Numbered from the stretch's first letter, positions 36,756 to 51,700 are shown. The stretch: 64,000 nucleotides of DNA from Amia ocellicauda (GCF_036373705.1 NC_089867.1:1798001-1862000), one strand, 5' to 3'. Notes: a model not told the origin generated them from the sequence alone. Translations and numbers: made by a program.

Positions 36756-39700
36756 TGTATATTGTCAGTAATGTGTAATTACAATGTGTAAACATTTTGT
36801 TGTTTTTTATCAGTATTTTCATAAACCAGAATGTTTAATGACAAAATAAATAAAATAAAAAATGAAAAGGTGTTCAATCTAAAATCTGCGATTGTATGAT
36901 GACACGCTTCACCTTATGACTGAGTAACACATTCGGTGTTAAATATTTAAATCTTTATAGTTTACAAAATATAATTGACTGCTATCAAAAACAAATATCT
37001 AACGTACTAATTAACACCAGTTTATAAAGCTTATTCTGCAATTTAAGATTTTTTTATAATGTATTAAAAATAAATACATACATAAATAAATAAATAACTG
37101 AACATCTTAGGCTTAGCAAAAAAAAAATCCTTAAATTGCAAGATAAGCTTTATAAACTGGTGTTAGTGCATTTTCATCTATGCTCAGCTGCAAAATATGT
37201 TGAATGCTGCTAGGATGATGAATACTTGAAGCTTTCAAAACTGGAAGTTAAGCTTAAGGACTGTGAACATACAGTTGGCACACAAGGTCTTCTGATTTCT
37301 AGAGTTAAGTATAAATTAAAACAAAGTAGATGGCTTTAGAGGATGTAGCTTCATATCCCAGTGGGGATATTTTCATATTTCTGTGGGGAGTCAATTAATT
37401 AACTATTTGGTATTAAAAAATATGGGTTAAAAGATAATAGTGTTTGACCAGCCTTTCCAGTTGAAGCCAGGGTCATCATTACCACAAAGGAAACCTAACA
37501 GAGGAATGGGGAAAGTGGTAAATGACTAGATTCTTTCAATCCTAGGATGACAGGTCTAGTTTAAAGAATAGTGCAAAGCCTTTAAGCAACATTGTCAATG
37601 AATCATACAATTCTATATTAAAGTGTAGCTAAAACAAAAACATCTGTTTTAATTCAAAAGTTAGAGGTTTCAGAAATTTGCAGGACACCACTGAAGACAG
37701 TAGCTGTTTGTGATGATTGAACTAACCTAAAGACAATAACTGTATACAACTCCAAGAAGAAAGTATCCACCAGAAAGGATTAAGTACAAACTAATGATTG
37801 CTTTATAAACATGAAATTAACAAAATGAAACCATTAACAATATAAAGAATATAAAGAAAATAATAAGAGTACATTTTCCCACTACAAAACTATAAACATA
37901 CTTGATAGTGGTGTATTTATGAGTCAAGGAATGCCTATAACCAAAGATAATGCTCACATTGAGTAAAGCTTAGTATTAACAGTTATACAAGTCAACACTT
38001 CTCTTAACAGTTGGGTCAAAGGTCTGTACATTTTCATGTATTTAAAATCACATATGATCTAATAAATAAATGGTAAGACATTTTAATATTTTCAGCTTAA
38101 CACTGTATGCATTGGCGGCGGCAGAGTTTTTTTTTTCCACACACAATGGAATAGCCCCCTTCCCAGTAGCTAGAAATACCACGCATTAGGCTGCTATGGG
38201 TTAGATTAGGGGTTCCCAAAATGTTTGACCATAGGGACTCCCTTGGCGCCCAGATTTTGGCGAGGGGGGTGGGGTGCTGACGGTAAGATCGGGGGGGATT
38301 CGTCGGAGTTTTTGGATACGCGTACCACAGTTTGAAAACCGATGGGTTAGATGATTGCATTGACTCCTTTTTTCACACACAAAATTACATCGAGAGCAAC
38401 AAACGTGGACACTCACTAATACGGAGTTTAGGCAATACTATTCGTATGGCAAGCCAAATTATCATTAAGAGATATCTCTAAATCATTTACACATATCTGA
38501 AAATCATTTAGAGGTATCGTCAAATAACATCCTGTTCATTTAGAGATATCTGCAAATCATTTAGAGATATCTTCAAATGACTTCCTGTATGTAGCCCAAG
38601 ATTATCATTTCCTTTTAACTTGTTCATTCATTTCTATGTAACTGAATAAGGAAACAGGAAGTGATAATCTCAGCCAAAATACAGGATGTCATTTGAAGAT
38701 ATCTCTGAATGATTTGCAGATATCTCTAAATGAACAGGATGTTATTTGAAGATATTTCTAAATGATTTGCATATATCTCTAAATGATTTGCAGATATCTT
38801 TAAATTATTTAGATATATCTTCAAATCATTTAGAGATATCTGCATATCATTTAGAGATATCTTTAAAAAGCACCTTATTTAGATATCTCGAAATGATTTA
38901 TAGATATCTTTAAATGATTTAGAGATATCTTTAAATATTTGAAGATATCTTTAAATGCATTTAGAGATATCTCTAAATGATAATTTGGCTTGCCATACTA
39001 TTCGTGCTATTTCAACTCGTTCACGTTGTCTGGCAAACCCAACACATTGTACATCATGTGTCACACTCCTCACACACACAGCGAAAGTAAGAGCAAGAGC
39101 AGTGGTTCCCAAACCGGTCCTGGGGGACCCCTACCCTGCTGGTTTTTGTTCCAACCAAGCTCTCAATTATTTAATGGAACCTTAATTGAAGTAACAATCT
39201 GCTTAGATTTTAATTTTTAAATTATGTAAGAAAATAGTTGTTTTTCAATACGTTTTTTAATATAATTATATACTTAACTTAAAACACCTACTGTTTAAAA
39301 TAATTAAAAGTCTCTGATTTAGGAAATTATTATTTCAATTAATGGTTCAATTAAGTAATTGAGGGCTCGGCTGGAACAAAAACCAGCAGGGTAGGGGGTC
39401 CTCCAGGACCGGTTTGGGAACCACTGAGAGACAGAGGTTAACGGAGCACAACAGGCGGCCGCTGAGGCCACACAAAACGCGACAAAGTCATCCGTTTCCA
39501 AATCGACCCTATTATTTAAAAGATATTCAAACTCACCATTTACGTTTTCAAAGGAGCACAATCCGCCGGTTGTTGTGGTTGGATCGATCCATAATAATGT
39601 TAGCAATGTTACAATTTCTCAAATGACTTAGGTAGCTAGCGTTAGCCAACGTTAACTAAGACTACACTGCGTGCTAATGCCCGCCAATTTCACACAGCAG

Positions 39701-42700
39701 TGACGCAGTGACGCAAATGGAACTGGCTGGCGCTTATTCTGCTCGGTGATATTCTTAGTTGTTCTATGGTGGGGCTAAGGTGCGGCTAACACCATTCTTG
39801 GTGGGGCTGTAGCCCAACCAATCCATACCCTGCCACCGTCCCTGACTGTATGTATAGGTGGCGATGTAAAAGAGCAATTGGAATCATAGTATTAATTATG
39901 CTTCTGTTTACTTTTAGGTTAAAGTTTTGCTGTGGAAAAGTCATCAGTCAAGTCTTGTGTGCCCTTGAAATGTCAGTGAAAATGTATATGTAGCCTTTAA
40001 AGTTTGGCTTTTTGTTTTCATGTAACATATTTGTTTTTGCAATTGAACTCCACGTGAAACAGTGATCTTATGTACTTTTAATTCAAAATATAATGAGAGT
40101 AAATGTCATAGAAGAAAAGGGACAGTTAATGGATGTACCAAGTCTTTAGCCTGCAGGCAATGTCTATAATCGATCAGACCTTGTCAAACCATTGGGAAGC
40201 TGCATAGAAGCAGTTCGAAAAGCAGATACATTTTAATTTAAACATAGCAAAAGATTTTCTGGTAATAGTGGTGAAACGACTGACGTTCTTCATGCTAAAA
40301 GATGTGTATTGTTAAGGCATGGTAGTTTTCGTGTTTGGTGGTTTCTATGGGATCATTTCTTATAACCTTTTTATACATGCTTTTGTTAGCACAACATATG
40401 ACATATTTTGTATTTTATGATTATACTTTTTGTCCAGCAGTATATGCCTACTTTAAAATAGGGCTACATAATCAGTGGCATTGTTTAATTGAAAAAGCTT
40501 TGTGTAAAAGCTTCACTGTAAAGAGGGTAAGAATGCTAATGCATTCAGGACACATGGCTTTAAAACTGACTCATGGAAGTAAGCAGATATACCTGGTTGT
40601 AGAGATTTGACCACATCACACAAGTATATCTGCCCACACTGATAATTGCAATTTGCATATTTGTTAGGCACTGCAGTGTACAGAGCACACCTATATACTC
40701 AGAACAACACTGGAGTGGATTGTGCAATGCAATTCTGAAATCTTCTAGCTTAAATACAATTCCTACAATAATTACAGCATATATTACATACACATCTTAC
40801 TTGTGTTCTTGCTGCACATATTATTGAAACAGAGCCAATTGTAGCACTTGGACCAGTCCTATAGTAGTTGTCACCACGATTTAATTCAAAACATACATTT
40901 CTCTTTTTATTGTTTTTTTTGTTATCTTGCACAAAGTATCAGTGGCCTTCAGGACTCTGCTCAAAGTTTTCCTAGCATGCCATACAAGGGTTACCCATCC
41001 TAAGACACTGAAATGTCACATCGTAGGCAGCATCATATTGAAGCACTGCAAATTTAAGTTTTAGAGCATTGGAAATGAACAAATATTACGCATTAGGGTT
41101 TAATCATTACATCACCAGTATATTATGCAGTTGAAGTTGTGGAAAGTCTCTATAGATCTCCACAAAGTATTATAAGTGATTAGAAGATTAATAATAATAC
41201 AACTTTTGACATGTTTGTTCACAACCCAGAGGGAACTAGTAGGACTGTAATGTGAATCTTGCAAGGCAGTTTCTTTTCAGTCTTAATTTTTTGCTTAGAA
41301 TTACTCAGATGTTTTTATCATGTACAATATTTGGGGTTAAAAATATAATGTACAGAGAGTGCAGGCTGAATAAAAACTAACAATGGCTGTGGTTTTTTGG
41401 AAACACTTGTACATGTAAGTGGGTCCATGATATCAATGAGATACAAGTGTTTCGTACAATGGGGCAGCTCAGTGTAATGCTTAAACATTATTTCTTGTGA
41501 GATAGCACTGAAATACCTTTCTGTTTTAATCTGTAATTCAGCCTCAAATACAAATATCTCCTACTCGTTTGTTTAGCTTTGCATGTGGTTCTTTCTAGAA
41601 GTCCCCTGAATATCTTAACACAGCTTTTATTGTCCATTGAATTAGTCAGTTCCATGTTTCCATAAACTGTTGAATTTCTCGTAATGCAAGGGAATGCAAA
41701 TTGCTTTAGAGCTTTCTGGGTAAATTTGAAAGAAAGAGATACTATAGCCCACATCACTTTTCAACCATCAAAACTGACTTCCTTTACATTAAGTATGTAA
41801 AACAAATCTTACACTGTGAACAATTACAAAGGCCTGTAAAATTGAGTATGTTTGTATATATGTATGTTGCCTGTTATGATGGCAGGCACAGTAACTTAGA
41901 CTTGAGTTACAACTGAAGGGAAAGGAAGGAGCAGAAAAGCAAAACTTAAAACTTAAAATTATCAGACCCTTATGAATGGAAATGGGAATACATTTATCTG
42001 TATAATTATTTTGCATTTTGTCTTTTGAGCTGCCCCATACACTGTGGCATGAATGACATGGTTGTCTGTGGTAGTTATTATAAATAACACAATTAATGAA
42101 AATCCTGAATTCCATTCACTATTTGTCATAGTTTTTTTCTCTATTTTTGTATTGGACTTAAATATATACACTCAATCCATCCTCTTAAAAACAATCCATC
42201 TGGTTTTTGTGTCACTTTCAAATGTACAAGTCTTGTGATTTGCAAATTCACTGAGGGGCATTTGCCACCTCTGATGCTTTACAAATTAAATATTGCCTTT
42301 ATTTCTAGTAGCTATCCTTGGGACAGGAAATGACATAGAGAGGAACATTCACAGAATGGAAGGGATCCAATAAAGATATCAGGGGCTGCAGATAACCCAG
42401 AAAGGACAATGAGGGTGAATTGTGAATTGTGATTGGGAGAATTTCATAAAATCTTAAAGATCAACTGAACAGTATTTGATTATAACAAAAGTTTATAATA
42501 AAATATTTCCTTATGATTATTAAGATGAGTGGGGTGTGTTAGTTCCATTGCTGGAGATCTAACTGTAATGACTAATGAACAAATACATGCCCAGTATCTT
42601 TGCACTACTGAAGCACTGAAGCAGATCTTCCTTTCTCCCACTGCCAGATTTACCCAATTTTGGAAAAATAATTCACCCAAAAATGATAATTATTCATAGT

Positions 42701-45700
42701 TAAACTTGGATAACCACAAAATTAAACTACATCAGTCTAAAAGCATTTTAATTACATTATTCATATTCTGCCCCAGGCTCCCACAAATATTAAGTTATCA
42801 TTAATTGGCAATTTAATGGCTGGACAGATATACTATTCAAGCTGTGTGTTATGTGCATGTCATAATGTTTTCACTTAATATCCCTTAAAACCAAGTGACG
42901 CAGTACAGCTTGCTTCAGGTCAACTATGAATGAACTGGCCTTGCTCCTGAAATTTAAAACTTTATTTTTTCACCACATGTGTGATACTTAATTAAAAAAA
43001 AATGTAAAACTGAAGTTAAACTGCATTCTTTTTGTATAGTAATGTGAAGTTAATCTTTAAAAATGTATTAATCGGAATGATACAAAATGTTCACTCATGC
43101 ATAACCATATACCAGAGATACATTTTAATGGTATCCTCCTTTCAAATGTACATAGTAGCCATTTCCCTTGTTATGCATTAAGAAATCTTAATCTTTCTGT
43201 TTCTCCACATGCAGTTTTGTATCCAGTTGGAATATCTAGTTAATAAGGGTTCTGTCATTAATGTACTTCAGTCATTTCATGTGGAATGTATATGAAATCG
43301 AAAATAAGCTCCACATCTGCTTCATAAAAGCAAAGAAACATGTTGGCATAGGAAATGAAGAGGAAAAGAGCTGAATGCCAGTTATATATTAAAAATAACA
43401 GTGATTTATACCAGGAAGATGCATTCTGAAAATGAAAAAACAGAAGTGTTGTCTTGTAAGTTATTATACTGAGTGTAACATCAAAAGACACCAGTGTGGC
43501 TTTTCTTGTATTTCTTAAAATGCAAAAACATTGACCACAAACCCAAATTATGTGGTATTTTGTGTGATACATCTTCATTTTTTTGATGAGACAACAAAAC
43601 CCATCTATCCTGTCACCAGTATGAGATATAATGCACTTGGTATTGCACTCTGAATATGTTTTCTGTACCATGTGACTTTCTCCTGTCTATGAACACTTCA
43701 TAGCAAGTGCACCTATCTTGGTTATATTTTCTAGCTTACATAGAAAAAGACTACATTTATGGAAAGCTTTTTGTGTCACATGAAGGTATGGGCCTAGTGC
43801 TGGATTTAACATGCTTAAGTAGATAGTTTGATAAAGTCCAGGTTGACCAGCAATTTCATACTTTAGTCTGTGCTGCTTCTGGGTGGAAGAACGGAAGAGT
43901 AATTTTTTACAAGGCTGGTTTAAAGTCCTTGTTAGTCTCTTGGACAATGTAGCTCATTTGGATGCAAGCTAATAATGCATGCAAGGATTTGATCAAGCTG
44001 TTCCTTTTATGGATCCTCGTTTGCCTGTTTCTGTGACATGCCTAGGCAACTTCTTCATGTACAAAGAAGTGTCTCCTGTTGTCAGTTTTAAAATTATTCC
44101 CTCTTTATTACTGTCCTATTGTTTGTTGGGTTACCTTTGTTTATTCCTTTTGGAATCTTGAATAGTTCTATAAAGTCCCCTTGAAAACACTCTGTTCAGG
44201 ACTGAAGATTTAGAAGAGTTCCTTTAATCTGTCTAGGACAATCTGTAAAGACCAGAAATCAGCTTGGTTCTAAAAAAAAAAAAAAAGACTCCAGAGCAGC
44301 AGTCTTTAACTTGGGGATCAAGATTTGATTCATATTTTATACTGTTAACTTGATATCGTAACTTTTTGTTTGCCTTTTGTATTACTTCCACACACAGTCC
44401 AGAGAAGGACAATGATGAGCTGACAGTATAAACATCTACTTCCTTTTAATAGGAAGCTTCCTCAAGCTAAGTGCCCCCCATCTTATATTTATAAGGTATT
44501 TTCTTCTTGTCTGTATGTAGTACTCTGCACAACTGTACCTTTAATTTAATTTGTCATGTATCTGCCCAGTCCTGAATACTGTTAAGCGCTTGTGTTGCTC
44601 ATTTTTTATAGTGTTAGCCACTCACCCTAATATTGGGTAATCTGCAGAATTAACAGGTTACTGCCTATATCAGACTCTAAATCAATTATGTAGATTAAAA
44701 AATAAGAGAGCCTAATACAGACCCCTGTGTCACTCCACAGATTACCTTGTCCCCATTGAGGTTTCAGCCCTTGTTAGTACTCTCTGTTTTCACCAGTTCT
44801 CAATATAGTTAGTAAAATAAAATGTATGTTGTTTAAAAAACGTTAAAACATAACAACAAAACCTGGAAAAGAATGTTACAATAAAACAATTTTCTGTTTT
44901 GTTTTTCACAACACCACTCACCAAGTCCACATTCTGCACTGCACAGAATCTCCTCTCTTGAACTCAACATCCTGAATATTCCAGTCTGTTCCATTGCCAA
45001 AAACTATATTTTATATATATATTAAAATATTAAATCATCCTTTAAATATAGTAGTATTAAGTCAGTAAGTTAGGTTGAGTATTGCAGTGTTTGTTTTGTT
45101 TGTTGTTTTGTCTCCAATCACCAAACTCTACCTGTCCTGACTGCCTGTGGAAAATGCAAGTTCATAGATAAAAGTTCAAGCCCAGTTCTGAATAAGGAGG
45201 CTTTAGATATGTTGTGGCAATTTTAAGTGGAAAAGCTTTGCTCATTAAAATAGCTCCCAGCAGCAAACTTGTGTTTATACAGCTCTGAAGACTCATATAC
45301 CAGTAATGGATAATATGGAGAGTACAATCCTTTTCTGCACATTCTGTGTTATCCCAATATAGAATCACCCTTGAAAGCTCCCAGTACACTGTATTCAATT
45401 CCACGGTTTAGTAAATCTTGTTAAGGAAAATAACATGCTTTCCCTCAAATAAGAGAAGATCAGATTGAGTTACAGGTGTAAGAGTAACACAGACAATCTT
45501 CTCTTTTTCTCTTCTCCACTTTGGGTGATATGCTGCCAGTTCCTCATGATGAAAATTATGACAATGAAACCATTCCTGACCAAGTTCAACTGCCGACGCA
45601 GGACCCTCTACCTGAAGACATTAAAGATTCACTAAATCCATATGACAACTCATCCAAAGAGGATGCTGAGAGTCCTGCAGCTGGTGAGGTCCAAGACACC

Positions 45701-48700
45701 CAGCCTGTCTCTGGGACTGTGGTCCCTGAGGACACCCAACCAGCACACTCTGATCCTTCTGATGCTCCAGAGGCTGCCTCCAGCATACAAGAGAACATGG
45801 CAGAAGTGGCCCTCAGCGAACAGCAGGCCGATCCAGAAAAGATACCTAGCTCCACAGAGGTGGTGACGGCAAAGGAAGAAACTGTTGCTTCGGAATCTGT
45901 GACAGCTGCCGGTGAAGACAAACAAGATGAAACAGTACCCAGAGTTCCAGACACAGAGCAGGAAAGTGAATCCACTGTGAAGGAGAGTGTTGCAGGGGAT
46001 ATTACAGATGAGTCTTCTCCTTCTCCAGCTGAAGAGCAGGAAGTGGCACTTGTGACAGACACTGTGGCGGAGATTCCTTCCAGCTCTCCTGAGCCAGTGG
46101 AGGAGACAGCGACCAGTACCCCTGAGGCTCATGTTGAAGGTAGGAGCCATAATGTGCTGTGTATTATTGCGTTTGTAGATCTATATAAGTCAATAAAGGC
46201 TGAATAAGAATAAGAATAAGGATAACAATAAAAATAATGAAATTAATAAAATGATGTGGACAATGCTATCCACTTTTAAACCAGTAAGAGTATCTTAGAA
46301 AATGTACGTAAACTTGCTATATTGAATTATTTGATTTTTAACAAGTTTTTAAAAAAGATTGATTAACAACATTGTTTATTACTGTCAAAGACCAAATAGA
46401 AGACAATACATTATAATAAACTTGGTTTATTATACAAAGATTCATTATGTTTTACTCATTCACAGCCTGAATACCATGATATTACCAAATGTGTCTGTGT
46501 CTTGTATAGGACTGTCTCTGAAGGTTCAAACGTTCGGAGGTTTGTTCGGTCTCCAGACCTTCGAATGTTTCCATTTGTGGTCTTCCTTTTGCATTTGAGT
46601 TCTGCTTTTTGTTTTTGTGTTTCTCTTTTTGTATTTGTGTTTTTCTTTTTGCATTTGTGTTCTGCTTTTTGTTTTTGTGTTTCTCTTTTTGCAATTGTGT
46701 TTTGCACTTCAGGGCCACCGTACTTTTCCCTTATTTAATATAATACAAATTAAAGTCAACATACATATGTCACTGCACATACGTTTATTTTTTATCAGTA
46801 AGGTGCTTTTACTTGAAGGTTAACATGTTTCATGCAAGTAAAATCAATATAAACGGTGTGCTTGTAATGTATAAAAACATGATTACTGTTCTAGATAACT
46901 TATTTTAAACTACGAGGGGATGTTTTATTTTGTTAAATGGATAACCTGTAAAAAAAAAAAGGATTTTAATTCAAATCTATACACTAATAGCTAATGTGAA
47001 GTTATCAATAAATTATGCAAATTAGCACCAACGAAGCTTCGAACCTAAGTTCGGTAATGTGTTCTGAACCTTCGATGGTCAAAATTTACTCTTCAGGACA
47101 GCCCTAGTCTTGTAATACAAGGTGATCATATTTTCTGAGTTATATCTGGATTCCTGAGTAGAGGAGCTTGGAATAATTAGTTAATTAATGTTTCTGAATG
47201 TTTCTGTTCTCATTTAACAAATCAGGACAAAGTAAAGTGGAGTTTCTTTTGAGGGTGAGAATGCATTTCACAGTTCATAACTGGAAAACAACCTCTCATC
47301 TTCTGTCATTTACAAAAAAACACAATATGTAACAACAGTAGCAGCAATAGTTCAGGATTTTTCAGAACCAAAGACCCATATGGGGTACCCAATACAGAGT
47401 ACCAAGAAAACAGACTGACGACTGTCCCCTGCAATCAGGGACATATTGTAACCCTTTAAATGTATGTAGAGTGTCCTATTCAAACCCTTTGTATTAAGCT
47501 GCGCACACTTAAGCAGAGAATGGACTAATTAATAAAAAATAGTATAATTGAGATTTGCTGATTTTTAGGAATAATATGCAATTTACAGATTATTTGGAGA
47601 TTATGTACATCATTTTTCTACACATGGCTGATGTGGATAGGAATTTTACAAATAAAAGATGACATGTGAATAAGGCCTTTCAAATTTACACTGCTGTGGT
47701 AATACTGGAATAACCACAGAAATAGCTTTTCAGTTAGGATGCAGATTACCTTATCACTTCAATACCCAGTATATTTCCATAAGGAGTCCTGATGGATTCC
47801 GTGCACTTTTTGTTCTGCCCTGGAGCAAGTTTCTCTTAATTACATGCTACTACTTATTTTGTCTCAGCTAATACATTTTTTCCATCCGACAGAAGTGTTT
47901 ACCAGTTAAACAAAAATCTGCAAATATCATAAAAAGGAGAAATACTGTGTATTTTATTTGGCCTAATTTTGGCCTAAATCTCAAGAGATCAGATGGATGC
48001 CTGTGAGTCTGCAGTCTTCCCATTGTTACCAGTTGATGTAGTTTGCAGACCGAGTAGTTTGTTTAAGTAATACATTAATTAGATGTTTTTTTTAGATGTG
48101 TTAGTTGCAGTTTGCTGGTCATTGAAGGAGAGGTTTTGGACAATAGGCAAAGTCACACACATATATATATATATATATATATACACTCACCTAAAGGATT
48201 ATTAGGAACACCATACTAATACTGTGTTTGACCCCCTTTCACCTTCGTGGCATTGATTCAACAAGGTGCTGAAAGCATTCTTTAGAAATGTTGGCCCATA
48301 TTGATAGGATAGCATCTTGCAGTTGATTGAGATTTGTGGGATGCACATCCAGGGCACGAAGCTCCTGTTCCACCACATCCCAAAGATGCTCTATTGGGTT
48401 GAGATCTGGTGACTGGGGGCCAGTTTAGTACAGTGAACTCATTGTCATGTTCAAGAAATCAATTTGAAATGATTCGACCTTTGTGACATGGTGCATTATC
48501 CTGCTGGAAGTACCCATCAGAGGATGGGTACATGGTGGTCATAAAGGGATGGACATGGTCAGAAACAATGCTCAGGTAGGCCGTGGCATTTAAACGATGC
48601 CCAATTGGCACTAAGGGGCCTAAAGTGTGCCAAGAAAACATCCCCCACACCATTACACCACCACCACCAGCCTGCACAGTGGTAACAAGGCATGATGGAT

Positions 48701-51700
48701 CCATGTTCTCATTCTGTTTACGCCAAATTCTGACTCTACCATCTGAATGTCTCAACAGAAATCGAGACTCATCAGACCAGGCAACATTTTTCCAGTCTTC
48801 AACTGTCCAATTTTGGTGAGCTTGTGCAAATTGTAGCCTCTTTTTCCTATTTGTAGTGGAGATGAGTGGTACCCGGTGGGGTCTTCTGCTGTTGTAGCCC
48901 ATCCGCCTCAAGGTTGTACGTGTTGTGGCTTCACAAATGCTTTGCTGCATACCTCGGTTGTAACGAGTGGTTATTTCAGTCAAAGTTGCTCTTCTATCAG
49001 CTTGAATCAGTCGGCCCATTCTCCTCTGACCTCTAGCATCAACAAGGCATTTTCGCCCACAGGACTGCCGCATACTGGATGTTTTTCCCTTTTCACACCA
49101 TTCTTTGTAAACCCTAGAAATGGTTTGTGCGTGAAAATCCCAGTAACTGAGCAGATTGTGAAATACTCAGACCGGCCCGTCTGGCACCAACAACCATGCC
49201 ACACTCAAAATTGCTTAAATCACCTTTCTTTCCCATTCAGACATTCAGTTTGCAGTTCAGGAGATTGTCTTGACCAGGACCACACCCCTAAATGCATTGA
49301 AGCAACTGCCATGTGATTGGTTGGTTAGATAATTGCATTAATGAGAAATTGAACAGGTGTTCCTAATAATCCTTTAGGTGAGTGTATATATATGAGGACT
49401 TATCATTATTTATAATCCCAATAATTTTTGACTGGTGTTATTTAAAATATCCCAATATCAGGAGATTAAAGAGACTGTAATACCTGCAGAGTAACAAGGA
49501 ATAATGAGCATCTCAGTATGCCAGGAATGAACAGGATTCTAATAATGCCAGGAGTGCAATCTGATATTAAGCTGCCATGGGAAGCTGGAGGAGAGCAGCA
49601 CAACTGATAGCTACTGAAGGTGCTGAATGACTCATCTGTTGCCAAATGGATTGCAGTTTAATTTCCCTGAGCATTTATTGACAGAGGCCCAGATGTTTAA
49701 GTAGCAATAGAATGGAGTGGGCACAGCCGTCCAATCTTGAAATTAAGAATTTCAATGAGTATGAATAGATAAGTAGTGGGCACTGTTGTGCTAGTGTCTT
49801 AAGCTTTACCATTAATGTGAACTTTTAATATGCTGAATCGATTTCCTATACAATTCTATGTGAGTTACCTTGATCACTGGAAAATTGTAAATGAATGTTA
49901 AAATTGGAGCACAGCAATCTATTAGCCATCTGTTAGTCAGTTTAATCAGTTCACAATGGCTCAAGGAAGAGCGTGAAAGTCCAGGCTCCTTAATGTGCTT
50001 TCACCAACGGTCTCATATCAGTTTCACAATGACTGCCAACCTGTAAAGCTGAAAAATCATTTTAAGAACAGTACTCTTGCAGCCAAATGAGACCATGGGC
50101 CAGATTAGATTTAAACTTTGAACCACCTGCTACAGAACTGTACTCAGTTGTAGCTTCATTTTTAGTAAGATGCCACTTTCTTCTAATCGTAAATGTAGCC
50201 GCTATGATGAACAGGTTTGTAGTTTTCTATTAGTGGGTGGGACAATGTTTTGATTTAATCTGGCCCCATGTGTTTATAAACGTTTAAAAACTTGTAACTA
50301 CTTAAAGGTTACACTATTAGTCTCTTGGCTTCTTCTGCAGATACTGGAGGTTTATCTATTTTATTTGACAGAAAAATATAATTAAGTACAGCTTGGGAAA
50401 TAATTAAGAGACCACTTAACGTTGATTTCTGAACTTGGAGTGGTCTCTTAATTTTTTCCAGAGCTGTATATTTCTGAATATTTTGTATTGTTATCATATC
50501 ACAAATATTACTGTATATCCCTTTCATTAATATTATATACACAATCACTTTTCTGTTAAATTTATTTGGTTGTTAAAGCTGGATGGAGTATTTTAACATG
50601 TTGCCATGGAATTGACAGTTTAACAATCTGCTTTTCCTATTTGGTCAAGGACTTTGTGAACTCTTTATTCACTAATACTGTATGAAGTAGGTTTAATCTT
50701 TTAAACATCAATGTTTCCTCACATTTGAAGCACAATCAACACTGTCTAAATCCTCTCCTTTCTGCAATAATTACTAAAAGGTATGATATAAATTAGGGAT
50801 GAATTGCTACAGTGGGACACCTGCCTGTACAGTGTAAATCAGAAGAATACAGGCATGGGGACTTGGTGAAGTAAGCATGTCTTAATTTACTCTCCATGAT
50901 GACTGTTTCCAGGTGAGACTGAGGAGAAGGTGGAAGGTGAGACACAGCTGGAATCAGCACCTGCAGAACAAACACAACCTGCAGAGAAAGAGCAGGGTCA
51001 GCTGGAGACAACAGACAGCACCCCAGTTACTGGTGAGTAAAGAAGTTCCCAGTATTATACCTAAAGACTAATTTGTCCAGTCATGAGAACAATAGCCAGT
51101 TGCCATAATTACTGCCTGCTATAGACTTGAATAATAAACAGTGTTTAGGGTTCAGCGTTTATATGGAAAAGTCAGGAACATTTTTCTCATGATGTCTGTA
51201 TGTTTCTAGAAATTAACTGGTATTCTGTTCTGATTTAGAACAAGACGTATGGGAGGACGTATTTAAAGGTCTATGTGCCTCCTACTAATTTACATGAGAA
51301 TGTTTTTTTAATATTGTGAGAACATCATGTGATGCCAAAAAAGATTCCTGTATTTTTTTGTTTTGCAAATACCTGTGTTGTGCTACACCGTTTTGAGCTG
51401 GGAGTAATGCTCTCAGGTTAAAAAAGCTATGTTTACAGGGAATTTTACATCTATTTTGAACACATGATCGTGAGGATCGAGCTTGAATGAGCAATTTCCA
51501 AGAGCATCTAACCAGTTAGAACATTTTGTTGTCTTGATTGATTAATGATTATAAGGCTATTTGCAGCAATTCATATTAAAAGAGTTACAGAGAGAAATGG
51601 GTAACTGGGGAAGTAAGTGTCTTAATTTACTCTCCATGGTGATTGTTTCCAGATGAGACTGAGGAGAAGGTGGAAGGTGAGACACAAACAGAACCTGCAG

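Larger units (their letters stand above)
36084..38109 (+). other. ERICH5 intron 1, 5' part
   Basis: Contains an (AT)n microsatellite at 36676-36752 and a hairpin-type MITE at 37012-37166. The rest is AT-rich with nothing recognised. Confidence 0.6.
38110..39844. mobile_element. Composite hAT-like element with nested MITEs
   Basis: A perfect 8-bp target duplication ACTGTATG (38102-38109 and 39845-39852) brackets a 1735-bp element. Its ends are inverted: CATTGGCGGCGGCAGAG on the left; the complement of the right end reads CAGGGACGGTGGCAGGG. This is typical of hAT transposons. No transposase is encoded, so it is non-autonomous. Three further elements sit inside it, at 38207-38344, 38446-38996 and 39100-39426. 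The remaining right arm (39427-39844) is clearly more GC-rich than the host intron. Confidence 0.85.

Noticed and set aside
38455..38980. CRISPR-like array of regularly spaced AGATATC repeats
   Set aside because: Spacing is irregular, units occur in both orientations, there are no unique spacers, and the block lies within a MITE in a vertebrate intron.
45586..46062. 158-codon open frame on the minus strand, serine/threonine-rich
   Set aside because: It is the antisense shadow of the acidic ERICH5 exon 2, caused by its codon composition.
46456..46718. Lys/Gln/Asn-rich minus-strand open frames, repeated at 56811-57073
   Set aside because: Antisense reading of the minisatellite inside a hAT-like element, with no start context or domain.
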